Assembly: GCA_964580995.1 (NCBI GenBank)
Contig: CAZOMV010000016.1
Location: 1 to 64,000, forward strand
From: JAKJEP01 sp964580995
Lineage (GTDB): Bacteria; Planctomycetota; Phycisphaerae; Sedimentisphaerales; SM23-30
DNA: 64,000 nt
Direction: 5' to 3'
The notes under the pieces are model-generated. The model was not told the DNA's origin. It saw only the letters and a program-made list of their open reading frames with translations, and ran no database searches. Shown in pieces: positions 43,206-52,805 of this stretch; position 1 is the stretch's first letter; each line of letters starts with the position of its first letter. A program made the position numbers and the translations under genes.

Positions 43206-45065
43206 ATGGTTAACAGAAACATTTTTCAAAGCTTCGAAATCAATGAACAGGAAATCGAACAACAGGTAGAAGAAGCGTTAGGGATCGGAATCGATGATGA
43301 TATGTTGTCCATCATCGACAAGACGGTTCGGAATTTTGATCCCGGCAGTATCCTGAAGGGGAAAATCGTTAATCACATAGGCGACGATGTCATTGTCGAA
43401 GTGGGTCTGAAAAGCGAAGGCACCATCGACGCTTCCGAATTTGATGATCCCAGTGAGATTCGAATTGGGGACTCAATCGAAGTTCTTCTGGAATCGGTGG
43501 AATCAGACAGCGGACTGGTCCAATTAAGCAAGCGAAAAGCCGACCGGATTCGCGGATGGGAACGGATCCTGGAGAAATACAAAGAAGGGGATGTAATCAA
43601 AGGTAAAGTCACCCGCCGGATCAAGGGCGGTTTGTTAGTTGATGTGGGGGTACCGGTTTTCCTGCCTGCTTCTCAGGTGGATGTGCGACGTCCGGGTGAC
43701 ATATCGGAATATATCGGTACGGAGATTGAAGCGAAGATTTTGAAGATCGATCAGGAGCGGCGGAATATCGTGATTTCGCGGCGGAAGATGCTGGAGGAAA
43801 CCCGTGCCAGCGCCAAGCGGACCTTATTATCGGATATCGAGCCCGGGCAGCTTCGCAAAGGGATCGTCAAGAACATCGCGGATTTCGGCGCATTTGTCGA
43901 TTTGGGAGGTCTGGACGGTCTTCTGCATATCACCGATATGAGCTGGGGCCGTATCAATCATCCTTCGGAACTGGTACATCTGGACGAAGAAATCGAAGTA
44001 AAAGTTCTGAGTATCGACCGGGACAAGGAAAAAATCGCCCTAGGTCTGAAACAGAAGACCGAAAGTCCCTGGACCTCGGTGGAGCAGCGTTATCCGGTAC
44101 ATGGGGTGGTCAAGGGACATGTGGTGAACATTACGAACTATGGTGCGTTCATCAAGCTGGAAGAAGGGGTGGAAGGGCTGGTTCATATCAGTGAGATGAG
44201 CTGGACCAAGCGTATCAATCATCCCAGCGAGCTTTTGAGTGTCGGCCAGGAAGTGGAAGTGGTGGTTCTGGAAGTGAATTCCGCCAAGCAGGAAGTATCG
44301 CTCGGATTGAAACAGCTTTCCGAAAATCCGTGGACGCATGTGGCCAATAAATATCCTCCGGGCACCATTGTGGAAGGTAAGGTTCGGAATCTGGCGAACT
44401 ACGGTGCGTTTATTGAGATCGAAGAAGGAATCGACGGCTTGCTGCATGTATCGGATATGAGTTGGACGAAGAAAATCAGCCATCCAGGTGAAATGCTCAA
44501 GAAGAACGATTCGATTAAATGTATTGTACTGGCTGTGGACCAGGAGAAACAGCGGGTCGCATTGGGTCTAAAACAAATGACCGAAGACCCGTGGGTCCGT
44601 GCTATCCCCGAGAAATATATCGCCGGTCAGATTGTACGAGGCAAAGTTACCAAACTGACCAATTTCGGGGTTTTCGTGGAACTGGAACCGGATCTGGAAG
44701 GTTTGCTGCATATTTCGGAGCTTTCCGACCAGAAGGTGGAAGAGCCGCAGGACATAGTCAAAGTTGGTCAGGACATCGAGGTAAAAATACTGCGCGTAGA
44801 TATCGATGACCGGAAGATCGGCCTCTCGCTCAAGCGGGCGCAATGGGCCACCGAAGACGAGGAAGACACCGAAAAGGCGGATACCGAGCATCAGCGCGGC
44901 GGTCTGGACAGTCATCCTCATTTGGGTACTGATCGAATTGATATGTCATTTTTTCGCAGCAAAGCCAAGCCGTCCAAGCCCCAAAATGTAGAATCAACTT
45001 CGGAAACCCCTGAAAACAAAGAGGATACACCCGGTTCCGGCGATGGAACTGCCAATGTCCAATAA
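43206..45065 (+). CDS. rpsA: 30S ribosomal protein S1
   Basis: This encodes 619 residues with six S1 RNA-binding domains starting at about 48, 127, 212, 298, 385 and 470. Domains 3-6 are the canonical type, each with the GAF/GVF-turn and G-L-x-H-I-S/T block (for example DGLLHITDMSWG and EGLLHISELSDQ). The first two are more diverged and act in ribosome docking in well-studied S1 proteins. The C-terminal tail (about 555-619) is acidic and low-complexity. S1 helps mRNA loading on the ribosome. AAGGAATAAAG and AAGG lie before ATG 43206. Confidence 0.9.
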   Translation: MVNRNIFQSFEINEQEIEQQVEEALGIGIDDDMLSIIDKTVRNFDPGSILKGKIVNHIGDDVIVEVGLKSEGTIDASEFDDPSEIRIGDSIEVLLESVESDSGLVQLSKRKADRIRGWERILEKYKEGDVIKGKVTRRIKGGLLVDVGVPVFLPASQVDVRRPGDISEYIGTEIEAKILKIDQERRNIVISRRKMLEETRASAKRTLLSDIEPGQLRKGIVKNIADFGAFVDLGGLDGLLHITDMSWGRINHPSELVHLDEEIEVKVLSIDRDKEKIALGLKQKTESPWTSVEQRYPVHGVVKGHVVNITNYGAFIKLEEGVEGLVHISEMSWTKRINHPSELLSVGQEVEVVVLEVNSAKQEVSLGLKQLSENPWTHVANKYPPGTIVEGKVRNLANYGAFIEIEEGIDGLLHVSDMSWTKKISHPGEMLKKNDSIKCIVLAVDQEKQRVALGLKQMTEDPWVRAIPEKYIAGQIVRGKVTKLTNFGVFVELEPDLEGLLHISELSDQKVEEPQDIVKVGQDIEVKILRVDIDDRKIGLSLKRAQWATEDEEDTEKADTEHQRGGLDSHPHLGTDRIDMSFFRSKAKPSKPQNVESTSETPENKEDTPGSGDGTANVQ

Positions 45066-45317
45066 TCACCAGGCTCTGGAAAGAGTTTTGAGGACAAAAC
45101 AGGGCAAAAGTAGAATCGTAAACCACAGGAGATAGCCTGAAACGGATTCAACAGGGAGTGTTTAACTGCCGATAATGATAAGGCAGCAGATATGATTTCT
45201 GCTTTGAGCCAAAAAGCAGGAGGGTGGACCTGCCTCATTGTTATTCGGTTATGTGAACATAATACAAAGGAATCGATTTGATTACTTCCTGAAAGCGATT
45301 TCGGAAAGGAAAGAACC

Positions 45318-46127
45318 GTGGATTCAACTTTACAACTCTACCTTGAAGCTATCAATGAAGCTCCGCTTTTAACCGCCTCGGAAGAAAAAGAACTGGGCCG
45401 TCGGATTATTGAAGGAAATGATTTGGAAGCCCGTGACCGGATGATCCGCAGCAATCTGCGGCTGGTTGTGAATATAGCCAAGAAATTCGGCAATCGCGGT
45501 TTGCCGCTGGCAGACCTGATCGAAGAAGGGAATCTGGGCCTGCTGCGAGCCGTCGAAGGTTTCGATCCGGAGCAGGGATCCCGCTTCAGCACCTATGCTT
45601 CCTGGTGGATCAAACAGGCGATCAAACGGGCTTTGATCAACAGTGTCCAGCCGATTCATATCCCGGCCTATATGGTCGAGATGATCGCCCGCTGGAAGCA
45701 GGCTTCTTCGATGCTGGAGGATCAAATGGGCCGCACTCCATCACTTGAAGAGATGAGCCAGGCTCTGCAAATGCCGGCCCGGAAAGTAAAGATTATTCGC
45801 CGGGCGGTCAAAGCTTTTACGGCCCCGTCGCAGATGCCGGCTTCGGATAAATCTTCGGCGATTAACGAAATGCTGGAAGACGACAAGACCCCGCGTCCGG
45901 AAGAAGCGGTCTTCACCGCAGACGAACTGGAAACGATTAAGGTTTTACTGGATCAAATAGACAATCGGGAAGCGGAGATTTTGCGGCTTCGGTTCGGGCT
46001 GGACCGGGACAAACCCATGACCCTCAAAGAAATCGGCAAGCACATCGGCCTGACACGGGAACGGGTGCGGCAGATTGAAAAAGAAGCTCTGGAAAAATTA
46101 AACCAAATACTCACCGCAGATGACTGA
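45318..46127 (+). CDS. RNA polymerase sigma factor, RpoD/SigA family
   Basis: This encodes 269 residues starting at GTG 45318, which has GGAAAGGA upstream. It is a compact sigma-70: region 1.2 (DSTLQLYLEAINEAPLLTA), region 2 with NLRLVVNIAKKF and EEGNLGLLRAVEGFDP, the -10 recognition block FSTYASWWIKQAIKRAL, region 3, and region 4 with LKEIGKHIGLTRERVRQIE for the -35. It lacks region 1.1 and the non-conserved region, so it is a group 2-type or short primary sigma. It is followed 17 bases later by apt and probably shares a transcript. Confidence 0.9.
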   Translation: MDSTLQLYLEAINEAPLLTASEEKELGRRIIEGNDLEARDRMIRSNLRLVVNIAKKFGNRGLPLADLIEEGNLGLLRAVEGFDPEQGSRFSTYASWWIKQAIKRALINSVQPIHIPAYMVEMIARWKQASSMLEDQMGRTPSLEEMSQALQMPARKVKIIRRAVKAFTAPSQMPASDKSSAINEMLEDDKTPRPEEAVFTADELETIKVLLDQIDNREAEILRLRFGLDRDKPMTLKEIGKHIGLTRERVRQIEKEALEKLNQILTADD

Positions 46128-46144
46128 AAAGGAAATGGATTGAC

Positions 46145-46687
46145 ATGACGCAACGGATTGACCCGGCGGTACGAAATCATCTTCAGAAACTCATTCGCAG
46201 CATTCAGGACTTTCCCAAACCCGGCATTCTCTTCTGGGACATTACTCCCCTGCTGGCAGACAAAGAAGCTTTGGCCCAAACGATTACCAGTATGGCAGCG
46301 CCTTTTCAGGATCAGCAAATTGACCTGGTAGTCGGAATTGAAAGCCGGGGATTTATTTTAGGAACAGCAATTGCCCGGGAACTGGACTGCGGTTTTGTCC
46401 CGGTGCGTAAGCCTCACAAGCTGCCGCATGAAACAATCAGCCAGGAATATGCGCTGGAATACGGCACCGATCGGTTGGAGATGCACGCGGATGCCATCAA
46501 AACCGGCCAGCGTATCTTGATGGTAGATGATCTGTTAGCCACGGGCGGCACAATGCAGGCCAGTTGTCAAATGGTAGAAAAACTCGGGGGCCGGATTATG
46601 GGTATTTCTTTTCTGATTGAGCTGGCCCACCTCAAAGGAAAAGAAAAACTGACTGATTACGACGTTCACTGTATATTGACTTTTTAA
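46145..46687 (+). CDS. apt: Adenine phosphoribosyltransferase
   Basis: This encodes 180 residues. The PRPP-binding loop is ILMVDDLLATGGTM (about 119-132), and the N-terminal FPKPGILFWDITPLL is the conserved Apt opening. VVGIESRGFILGTAIA and the flexible-loop segment KLPHETISQEYALEYG also match. It makes AMP from adenine and PRPP in the cytosol. AAGGA precedes ATG 46145. Confidence 0.95.
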   Translation: MTQRIDPAVRNHLQKLIRSIQDFPKPGILFWDITPLLADKEALAQTITSMAAPFQDQQIDLVVGIESRGFILGTAIARELDCGFVPVRKPHKLPHETISQEYALEYGTDRLEMHADAIKTGQRILMVDDLLATGGTMQASCQMVEKLGGRIMGISFLIELAHLKGKEKLTDYDVHCILTF

Positions 46688-46703
46688 ATGAAATACCCAT
46701 CAA

Positions 46704-46732
46704 TAAAAAAAGTCTTCCCATAAAGGAAGACC
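46704..46732 (-). terminator. Intrinsic terminator for the membrane-protein gene at 46758
   Basis: GTCTTCC at 46712-46718 pairs with GGAAGAC at 46725-46731. On the minus strand the stem is followed by eight T (A run 46704-46711), so it should end transcripts from 46758-48683. It may also stop the plus-strand apt transcript. Confidence 0.75.
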
Positions 46733-46757
46733 TTCGTTTGCATTTCGGAAACTACCC

Positions 46758-48683
46758 TTACACGTTTTTATTATAGGATTGGCCATCCCCTTCTTTTTGC
46801 GCCTGGTCCGGTGCTTCGGGCGTTTGTTGAGACTCCGCCGCCGAGGGGGAAGGCTCCTGAGTTTGCGAAGCCGGGGCGGGTGCGGTTTCTTCGGCCATCA
46901 GTTCTTCTATGTTCTGCTCCAGATAAATATCTTCCAAATCGGTCCCATCCTCACGTTGCCGGAGCAAAAAGTAGATGGTGGTATTGGCCGTAAAGAAAAA
47001 GCTGACTAGAAAGGAGATTACCAAACCCACGATCAGGCATACCCAAAGGCAAATCAGAAAAGCACTGAAAGACTCGGTGCCGTTGAGGCTGGCCCAGTTG
47101 ACGACGGGATTCAAATCGGTATAGGTGGGGGCAGTCCATATCGCATCCAGTTTGCCGCATAAGAGATTGCCGGACGAGGTATCCCAATTGACCACCCAGC
47201 CGATCATTCCATGAACCGAGGCCAACATCAAAAAGGCAAAGAACCGGACAAACAGATAACAAATCGCACCATAAACAGCAGCCACCACGGTATAAAAACC
47301 CATACGCCAGGGTCTGCCGAATAAATAACTGAAAGAGTGACTAATGGCATCAAAACTGTCAGAACCTTCCACCGCAATCGTCGGATACATCAGAGAAGAT
47401 CCGCCCACCAATCCGATGGCAATCAGGGCAAACACAAAGCCGCCCACCCAAGCCAAACCTATGAAAATTCCTACCAGGATTTCGCCCACATAGGGAATCG
47501 CGCCCACCAGGCTGCACAGACCGGTCAGCATGGCAATCAAAACTAGTATGCCGACCGGAAGAAGCGGAGCACACAAAAAGCTGACAAACCGGGAGGCACT
47601 AAACTTCAAGGCGGTAATCGGGCCGAGTTGCTCATCACGTGCGATTTTCAAGGCGGTGATCCGGCAAATCGCCCCTCCGATGAGAGCCCAAATCACCAGC
47701 CAGGCAGCGATGAAGAAAATGGCGAATACATAATGAAAGCGAACCAGCCAGCAAACACTTTTCGCGGACTGCCAGAGAGAGGTTTTAATTTGCGAAAAAT
47801 CCCGATTCCACACCAGGGCCGTTACGGCGGTATGAAAACACCCGGAGTTAAATTCGGTTAAGGAACGGAAAATACCTTTCCCTTCAATCGCTTTAACTAT
47901 TTCCCTGGCCTGGGCTAATGGAATGGCTTCATGGATCAGTTTTTTGGCATTGGCGACCGCTTCCTTATCTATCTTTTTTTGGTCCATATCCTGGATCGCA
48001 GGGTTTTCCCTAACCAGGAGATCCACCCAGCGGATGGCAGAGGCGGCATTTCCGCCGCCCCCGGCTACCATCTGAAAAAGTCCCAGGTATGCTTCCCGAA
48101 GAGAATCAAGTTCCCGGTCACGATTGAGTGTGGTTTGTGTTTTTTCAACATCCTGCGCATAATCGAAACTGGCTTTGTAACTTTTCTCGACTGCATCCAC
48201 CCGGTTTTGAAAACTTTTTCTCAGAACCGAAAACGTCGGGTTAATTTTGTCACCATATTCACTGTTGACTTTCGACAAAACCTCAGCCAATTCCATGCTC
48301 TTCACGGCAGGAAAGGTATCTTGCAACGTTCCCGAAGAAAGCAGTTGTCGCAAACGTTCTTCGTTTTCTCCACGAAGGGTATTTTTATACGTTTCCAGAT
48401 TGGAACCCGCTATCTTATATTGGCCGCTGACATAGGCTTCCAGTTCATTCCGGGCGGAAGCCATCTCCGACGCAGAGGAGCTGCTGACTACGGCACGGAA
48501 AGAAGAGGGGGTCATCCAATCCATCGTCCAGCCGACCAGGCAGATCAAGGTGATCCCGATCAATGCCAAAATCATCTTGCCCGGCTGGGCGGCGATCCGA
48601 AAGCAACGAAAAATCCTCATAACAGGCAGACTCGCAAACCAGTCATGGAATTCGTTGCACTTTTGTTTACCTTGTTCAGACAT
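46758..48683 (-). CDS. Large uncharacterised integral membrane protein
   Basis: This encodes 641 residues. One hydrophobic helix (about 35-57) precedes a soluble, partly helical domain (about 60-300, with GENEERLRQLLSSG and YAQDVEKTQTTL). Then come five or six membrane helices (about 315-345, 365-395, 400-440, 465-500, 550-585) and a Pro/Glu/Gln-rich cytosolic tail ending NKNV. I do not recognise a named domain; similar proteins are widespread in planctomycetes. It runs away from apt toward a clear terminator and ends the minus-strand block shared with the chaperone genes. Confidence 0.75.
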   Translation of the reverse strand: MSEQGKQKCNEFHDWFASLPVMRIFRCFRIAAQPGKMILALIGITLICLVGWTMDWMTPSSFRAVVSSSSASEMASARNELEAYVSGQYKIAGSNLETYKNTLRGENEERLRQLLSSGTLQDTFPAVKSMELAEVLSKVNSEYGDKINPTFSVLRKSFQNRVDAVEKSYKASFDYAQDVEKTQTTLNRDRELDSLREAYLGLFQMVAGGGGNAASAIRWVDLLVRENPAIQDMDQKKIDKEAVANAKKLIHEAIPLAQAREIVKAIEGKGIFRSLTEFNSGCFHTAVTALVWNRDFSQIKTSLWQSAKSVCWLVRFHYVFAIFFIAAWLVIWALIGGAICRITALKIARDEQLGPITALKFSASRFVSFLCAPLLPVGILVLIAMLTGLCSLVGAIPYVGEILVGIFIGLAWVGGFVFALIAIGLVGGSSLMYPTIAVEGSDSFDAISHSFSYLFGRPWRMGFYTVVAAVYGAICYLFVRFFAFLMLASVHGMIGWVVNWDTSSGNLLCGKLDAIWTAPTYTDLNPVVNWASLNGTESFSAFLICLWVCLIVGLVISFLVSFFFTANTTIYFLLRQREDGTDLEDIYLEQNIEELMAEETAPAPASQTQEPSPSAAESQQTPEAPDQAQKEGDGQSYNKNV

Positions 48684-48898
48684 GAGAGATCTCCTTTCGC
48701 TTAAAATCCCACTGTCACAGCGGACTTACCAGTGTTTTTAATCGAGTTATCACATTTGGCTTCGCCGGAAAGCGTCCATTAAAAATGTACTAAGAAATAT
48801 TATAATAGCCCGCGAAAAGGTTTTCAACAAAAATTTCCGCTATCTTGACGCCGGAATCGGGGAGGAAGCACTCTGAAATTCGATTTTCCCCCCAAAAA

Positions 48899-49216
48899 TC
48901 AGGCAGAGTCCTTTTGGCTGGGTTTGCTGGTTTTGCTTTCCGAGGCAGGTTTACTGGTTTTGCTATCAGAAGAACTGTCTTTGGAAGAAGCGGAACCAGT
49001 GCTATCCGCACTGGCAGCTTTTTTATAGCTTTCGCTGCGATAATCCGTTTGATAGAAACCCGATCCCTTGAAAATCAGCCCAGATCCGGCACCAATCAGA
49101 CGTTTGACTTTTTTGCCCCCGCAGGCAGGACAGATTCGTATGGGTTTGGCGGTAATGGATTGAAACTCCTCAAACCGTTGATTACAATCGGGACACTGAT
49201 ATTCATAGGTCGGCAT
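48899..49216 (-). CDS. FmdB-type zinc-ribbon regulatory protein
   Basis: This encodes 105 residues from ATG 49216, which has AGGAAAGG upstream. The N-terminal 45 residues are the FmdB/CxxC motif: MPTYEYQCPDC with Cys8 and Cys11, then CPACG with Cys29 and Cys32, and the GSGFYQTDY-type end at about 61-69. The remainder is a Ser/Lys-rich low-complexity tail. The family role is unclear. It lies 30 bases beyond grpE and is the last gene of the chaperone operon. Confidence 0.8.
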   Translation of the reverse strand: MPTYEYQCPDCNQRFEEFQSITAKPIRICPACGGKKVKRLIGAGSGLIFKGSGFYQTDYRSESYKKAASADSTGSASSKDSSSDSKTSKPASESKTSKPSQKDSA

Positions 49217-49246
49217 GGCACAAACCTTTCCTCTCAAACCAGAGAA

Positions 49247-49831
49247 TTACTCTTCCTTTTCTTCCATTTCCGTCAAAGATTCCGTTTCACAATCCGTAGT
49301 TTCGTCCGTCTGCATCGGCAAGGGTACGGGATTCTTACATACGGACACTTTGGCTGGCCGCAGGGTCCGGTCATTCATAATATAACCCGGAGCCAGTTCC
49401 CGCACGACGGAATGATCGGGATATTGTTCATTTACCTCGTGCATCATAGCTTCGTGCAGGCGGGGATTGAAACTTGTGCCCGCTTTCACCTCGATTCGCT
49501 GCAATCCATACCGCCGAAGAATATCCAGCAAATGATCGTAAATGATTCCGACTCCCTTCAGCAGCGAGTCCAAATTCTGTGTGCCGCTGCCTTTGTCCAG
49601 GGCATGTTCAAAATTATCCAGCACGGATAACAATTCCTTCGCGAATTTTTCTTCCGCCAGTTGGCCTGCCTGCTCGATGAGCCGCTGGGATCGTTTCTGG
49701 TAATTCTGATAGTCTGCCGCGATCCTCTGCATCTGCTGCCGGATCTGCTCCACATCGTCCGAGGGAGTTTCGGCCGGTTCAGGCGAGGCTTCGTTATCTG
49801 GTTTTTCTTGATCGTTATCAGATTCCATCAT
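49247..49831 (-). CDS. grpE: Nucleotide exchange factor GrpE
   Basis: This encodes 194 residues. After an acidic disordered N-terminus comes a long coiled coil (about 25-90, with YQNYQKRSQRLIEQ and FAKELLSVLDNFEHALD) and the beta-wing head with the conserved FNPRLHEAMMHE and APGYIMNDRTLRPAKVSV. GrpE promotes ADP release from DnaK. The gene follows dnaJ by 32 bases; dnaK itself is not in this window. Either of two adjacent ATGs at 49831 and 49828 may start it. Confidence 0.9.
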   Translation of the reverse strand: MMESDNDQEKPDNEASPEPAETPSDDVEQIRQQMQRIAADYQNYQKRSQRLIEQAGQLAEEKFAKELLSVLDNFEHALDKGSGTQNLDSLLKGVGIIYDHLLDILRRYGLQRIEVKAGTSFNPRLHEAMMHEVNEQYPDHSVVRELAPGYIMNDRTLRPAKVSVCKNPVPLPMQTDETTDCETESLTEMEEKEE

Positions 49832-49863
49832 TTCTACTTTTCATTCCTTACGAAATAGGAAAA

Positions 49864-51030
49864 TTATTCTTCTTTCTTCTCTGAATCGTTTAATCCGGCA
49901 AAATGTTCTTTCAATCTATCGAAAAAACCTCTGCTTTCCGGCAGGACGGTTTTATCTTCCGTTTCCGCAAATTGACGCAGCAATTTTTCCTGCTCCCTGC
50001 TGAGCTTTTTGGGAATCTCGACCAGAATCTGCACCAGCAGCGACCCGCGCCGGCCGGTTTGCAGATGGGGCATGCCCTGCCCCTTAATTTGCAGAACGGT
50101 TCCGTGCTGGGTACCGGCGGGAATCGATAATTTTTCCCGGCCTGACAAGGAGGGCACATCCACGACGGCACCGAGAGCCGCCTGACTGAAACCAATCGGC
50201 AGCCGAATCACCAGATCATCTTCATTCCGGATTAAAAACGGATGTTTCTTTTCCCGGATATAACAATACAGATCGCCACGAGGGCCGCCCTGCTGACCCG
50301 GCTCGCCTTCGCCGCTGACGCGAATGGCCTGGCCGTCCTGCACTCCGGCCGGTATTTTAATCGATACTTTTTGGGTTTTATTGACCCGGCCGCTGCCGTG
50401 ACATTCTTTACAGGGATGGGTTATTTTTTTGCCGGTTCCCCGGCACTGGGGACAGGCAGTCACCATGCGAAACAGGCCTCCCATCCCTGTCTGGGCCACC
50501 TGGCCCTGGCCGTTGCACATCCCGCACGTTTGCGGAGGGTGATTGGGTTCGGCGCCGCTGCCGCTGCAATGCGGACATACGTCTTTTCGCTTAAACTCAA
50601 TTGTTTTTTCCACACCGGCCAGAATCTCATTGAGGGTCAACTCGATCTGCGCTTCAATATCATAGCCGCGTGCCGCCTGTTGAGCACGGCGACCGCGGCG
50701 AGAGCCAAAAACACTCCCGCCAAAAATGTCGTCGAACATGCTGAAAATATCTTCAAATCCCATATGGGAAAAATCATGCATGCCCGCGCCGCGGAGGCCT
50801 TCGTGTCCATACTGATCGTAGCGCTGCCGTTTCGCCGGATCGCTGAGAACCTCGTAGGCTTCCGCACATTCCTTAAATTTAGATTCAGCGTCCTTGTCGT
50901 CGGGGTTCTTATCCGGATGATACTTCAAAGCCATTCTTCGATACGCACGTTTGATATCATCGGCGCTGCTAGTACGATTTATGCCCAAGACCTCATAATA
51001 ATCGCGTTTGGCTGTTGACATTGGACTCAT
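49864..51030 (-). CDS. dnaJ: Chaperone DnaJ
   Basis: This encodes 388 residues, the full type I layout: J domain (about 8-75) with the HPD in LKYHPDKNPDD, a Gly/Phe-rich linker, and a zinc region of four C-x2-C-x-G-x-G repeats (CPHCSGSG, CGMCNGQG, CPQCRGTG, CKECHGSG, about 150-215), followed by the substrate-binding C-terminal domains. It works with DnaK and GrpE. It comes after the second groEL with a structured spacer and before grpE. Confidence 0.95.
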   Translation of the reverse strand: MSPMSTAKRDYYEVLGINRTSSADDIKRAYRRMALKYHPDKNPDDKDAESKFKECAEAYEVLSDPAKRQRYDQYGHEGLRGAGMHDFSHMGFEDIFSMFDDIFGGSVFGSRRGRRAQQAARGYDIEAQIELTLNEILAGVEKTIEFKRKDVCPHCSGSGAEPNHPPQTCGMCNGQGQVAQTGMGGLFRMVTACPQCRGTGKKITHPCKECHGSGRVNKTQKVSIKIPAGVQDGQAIRVSGEGEPGQQGGPRGDLYCYIREKKHPFLIRNEDDLVIRLPIGFSQAALGAVVDVPSLSGREKLSIPAGTQHGTVLQIKGQGMPHLQTGRRGSLLVQILVEIPKKLSREQEKLLRQFAETEDKTVLPESRGFFDRLKEHFAGLNDSEKKEE

Positions 51031-51058
51031 TTCATATCATACCTGCATACATGGAAAA

Positions 51059-51153
51059 ACCGCGCCCGCGATTTCCGGTTGTCGGTTTTACAACCGTTGT
51101 CTGGCCCGCCGAAAAATCGGACAGGCGAAAACAACCAGGACCGCGGGTGCGGT
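51059..51153. promoter_or_regulatory. Long imperfect inverted repeat between groEL and dnaJ
   Basis: Arms 51059-51082 and 51131-51153 are complementary over about 23 bases with few mismatches (ACCGCGCCCGCG against CGCGGGTGCGGT, GGTTGT against ACAACC). Two smaller hairpins lie inside. It could be a terminator, an RNA-processing site or a regulatory structure in the groEL-dnaJ transcript. Confidence 0.5.
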
Positions 51154-51162
51154 TCCAAAATA

Positions 51163-52773
51163 CTAGCTGACTGCGCCAGCCACCGGTTCCTTATCCTCTT
51201 TCAGATCGGTAACCAGAACATTGGTGGTCAGCATTAAGCCGGACACACTGGCAGCATTCTGCAAAGCACAGCGGGCAACTTTGGCAGGATCGATAATCCC
51301 TGCTTCAAACATATCCACATACTGGGCTTTGGCGGCATCGTAGCCGGCGGAACCTTTTTGTTCCATCAGTTCAGAAACCACCATTGCTCCGTCGAGACCG
51401 CTGTTATCGACGATCTGGCGGGTAGGATAACTTAAGGATTTTATAATAATATCAAATCCCAGGGTTTCATCGCCTTCGATTTCCTTTTTGGCCTGTGCCA
51501 CCGCCTTGATCGCACGCAGAAAAGCGACCCCGCCGCCGGGTATCACACCTTCTTCGGTGGCGGCACGGGTGGCATGGAGGGCATCTTCGAGCAGGTCTTT
51601 GCGTTCCTTCATTTCGGTTTCAGTTGCCGCACCGGCACGAACGACCGCCACGCCACCGGTCAGTTTTGCCAACCGTTCCTGAAGTTTTTCCCGGTCGTAA
51701 TCACTGGTGGTCTTTTCAATCTGGGCTTCGATCTGAGCGATACGGGCATGGATCTCTTTTTTCTTCCCCACACCTTCAACAATCGTGGTGTTGTCTTTGC
51801 TGACGACGACCCGGCGTGCCTGCCCGAGTTGAGACATTTCGATATTTTCGAGCTTGACTCCCAGGTCTTCACTGATTAACTGGCCGCCAGTTACTGCGGC
51901 GATATCACCGAGCATCGCCTTGCGTCGATCCCCGAATCCGGGGGCTTTCACGGCACAGACTTTCAATACCCCACGCAGCTTATTAATCACCAGAGCCGCC
52001 AGGGCTTCGCCTTCCAGATCTTCAGCAATGATCAACAAGGGCTTGCCGGTTCCCACGATTTTTTCCATCAGAGGGATCATTTCCCGCAGATTGCTGAGTT
52101 TCTTTTCATGAATCAGGATATAACAGTCTTCCAGAACCGCTTCCATCGTATCGGCTTTGGTCATAAAATAGGGAGACAAATATCCTTTGTCAAACTGCAT
52201 GCCTTCGACCACTTCCAGTTCGGTTTGCAGGCCTTTGCCTTCCTCCACCTCAATGACACCGTTCTGGCCTACTTTGTCCATCGCTTCGGCTAGCAGCTTG
52301 CCGATCTCCGGATCATTATTGGCGGAAATGGCCCCGACTTTGGCGATATCGTCGCTGCCCTTGACTTTTTTGCTTTGTTTGGCAATCGAATCGACCGCCA
52401 CGGCGACCGCTTTGTTAATCCCGCGCTGCAACGCCATGGGATTGACACCAGCGGCTACATATTTCAAACCTTCGGTGTAAATCGCCTCGGCCAGAATCGT
52501 GGCCGTAGTCGTGCCGTCGCCGGCGATATCGGAGGTCTTGGTGGCAACCTGATTGACCATTTTCGCTCCCATATTCTGGAAAGGTTCAGCCAGCTCGATT
52601 TCCTTGGAAACACTCACACCGTCTTTGGTGACGCGAGGTGAACCCCAGCTTTTTTGCAACACTACATTTCGTCCCGTCGGTCCCATCGTCACCTTGACCG
52701 CATTGGACAACTGCAGCAGGCCATCGCGAATCTCACGACGGGCTTGTTCATCAAACATCATTTGTTTGGCCAT
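51163..52773 (-). CDS. groEL: Chaperonin GroEL, second copy, lacking the Gly-Met tail
   Basis: This encodes 536 residues. Typical GroEL blocks are present: GPTGRNVVLQKSWG, ATP-binding GDGTTTATILAEAIY, and EEGVIPGGGVAFLRA. It differs from the first copy at 53180-54850 in lacking the repeated Gly-Gly-Met C-terminal tail: it ends EPVAGAVS, and its apical domain is diverged. GGGAG lies near ATG 52773. It follows groES by 32 bases, so the unit is groEL-groES-groEL. Both copies keep the ATPase residues. The second may have its own clients. Confidence 0.95.
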   Translation of the reverse strand: MAKQMMFDEQARREIRDGLLQLSNAVKVTMGPTGRNVVLQKSWGSPRVTKDGVSVSKEIELAEPFQNMGAKMVNQVATKTSDIAGDGTTTATILAEAIYTEGLKYVAAGVNPMALQRGINKAVAVAVDSIAKQSKKVKGSDDIAKVGAISANNDPEIGKLLAEAMDKVGQNGVIEVEEGKGLQTELEVVEGMQFDKGYLSPYFMTKADTMEAVLEDCYILIHEKKLSNLREMIPLMEKIVGTGKPLLIIAEDLEGEALAALVINKLRGVLKVCAVKAPGFGDRRKAMLGDIAAVTGGQLISEDLGVKLENIEMSQLGQARRVVVSKDNTTIVEGVGKKKEIHARIAQIEAQIEKTTSDYDREKLQERLAKLTGGVAVVRAGAATETEMKERKDLLEDALHATRAATEEGVIPGGGVAFLRAIKAVAQAKKEIEGDETLGFDIIIKSLSYPTRQIVDNSGLDGAMVVSELMEQKGSAGYDAAKAQYVDMFEAGIIDPAKVARCALQNAASVSGLMLTTNVLVTDLKEDKEPVAGAVS

Positions 52774-52805
52774 TGGTATTGACTCCCGTTATAGGCTGTA
52801 ATTGG

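Noticed and set aside
41166..46705. AAATACCCATCAATAA at 41166 and again at 46690
   Set aside because: A single 16-base match in a 64-kb window is within chance expectation, and the flanks do not match.
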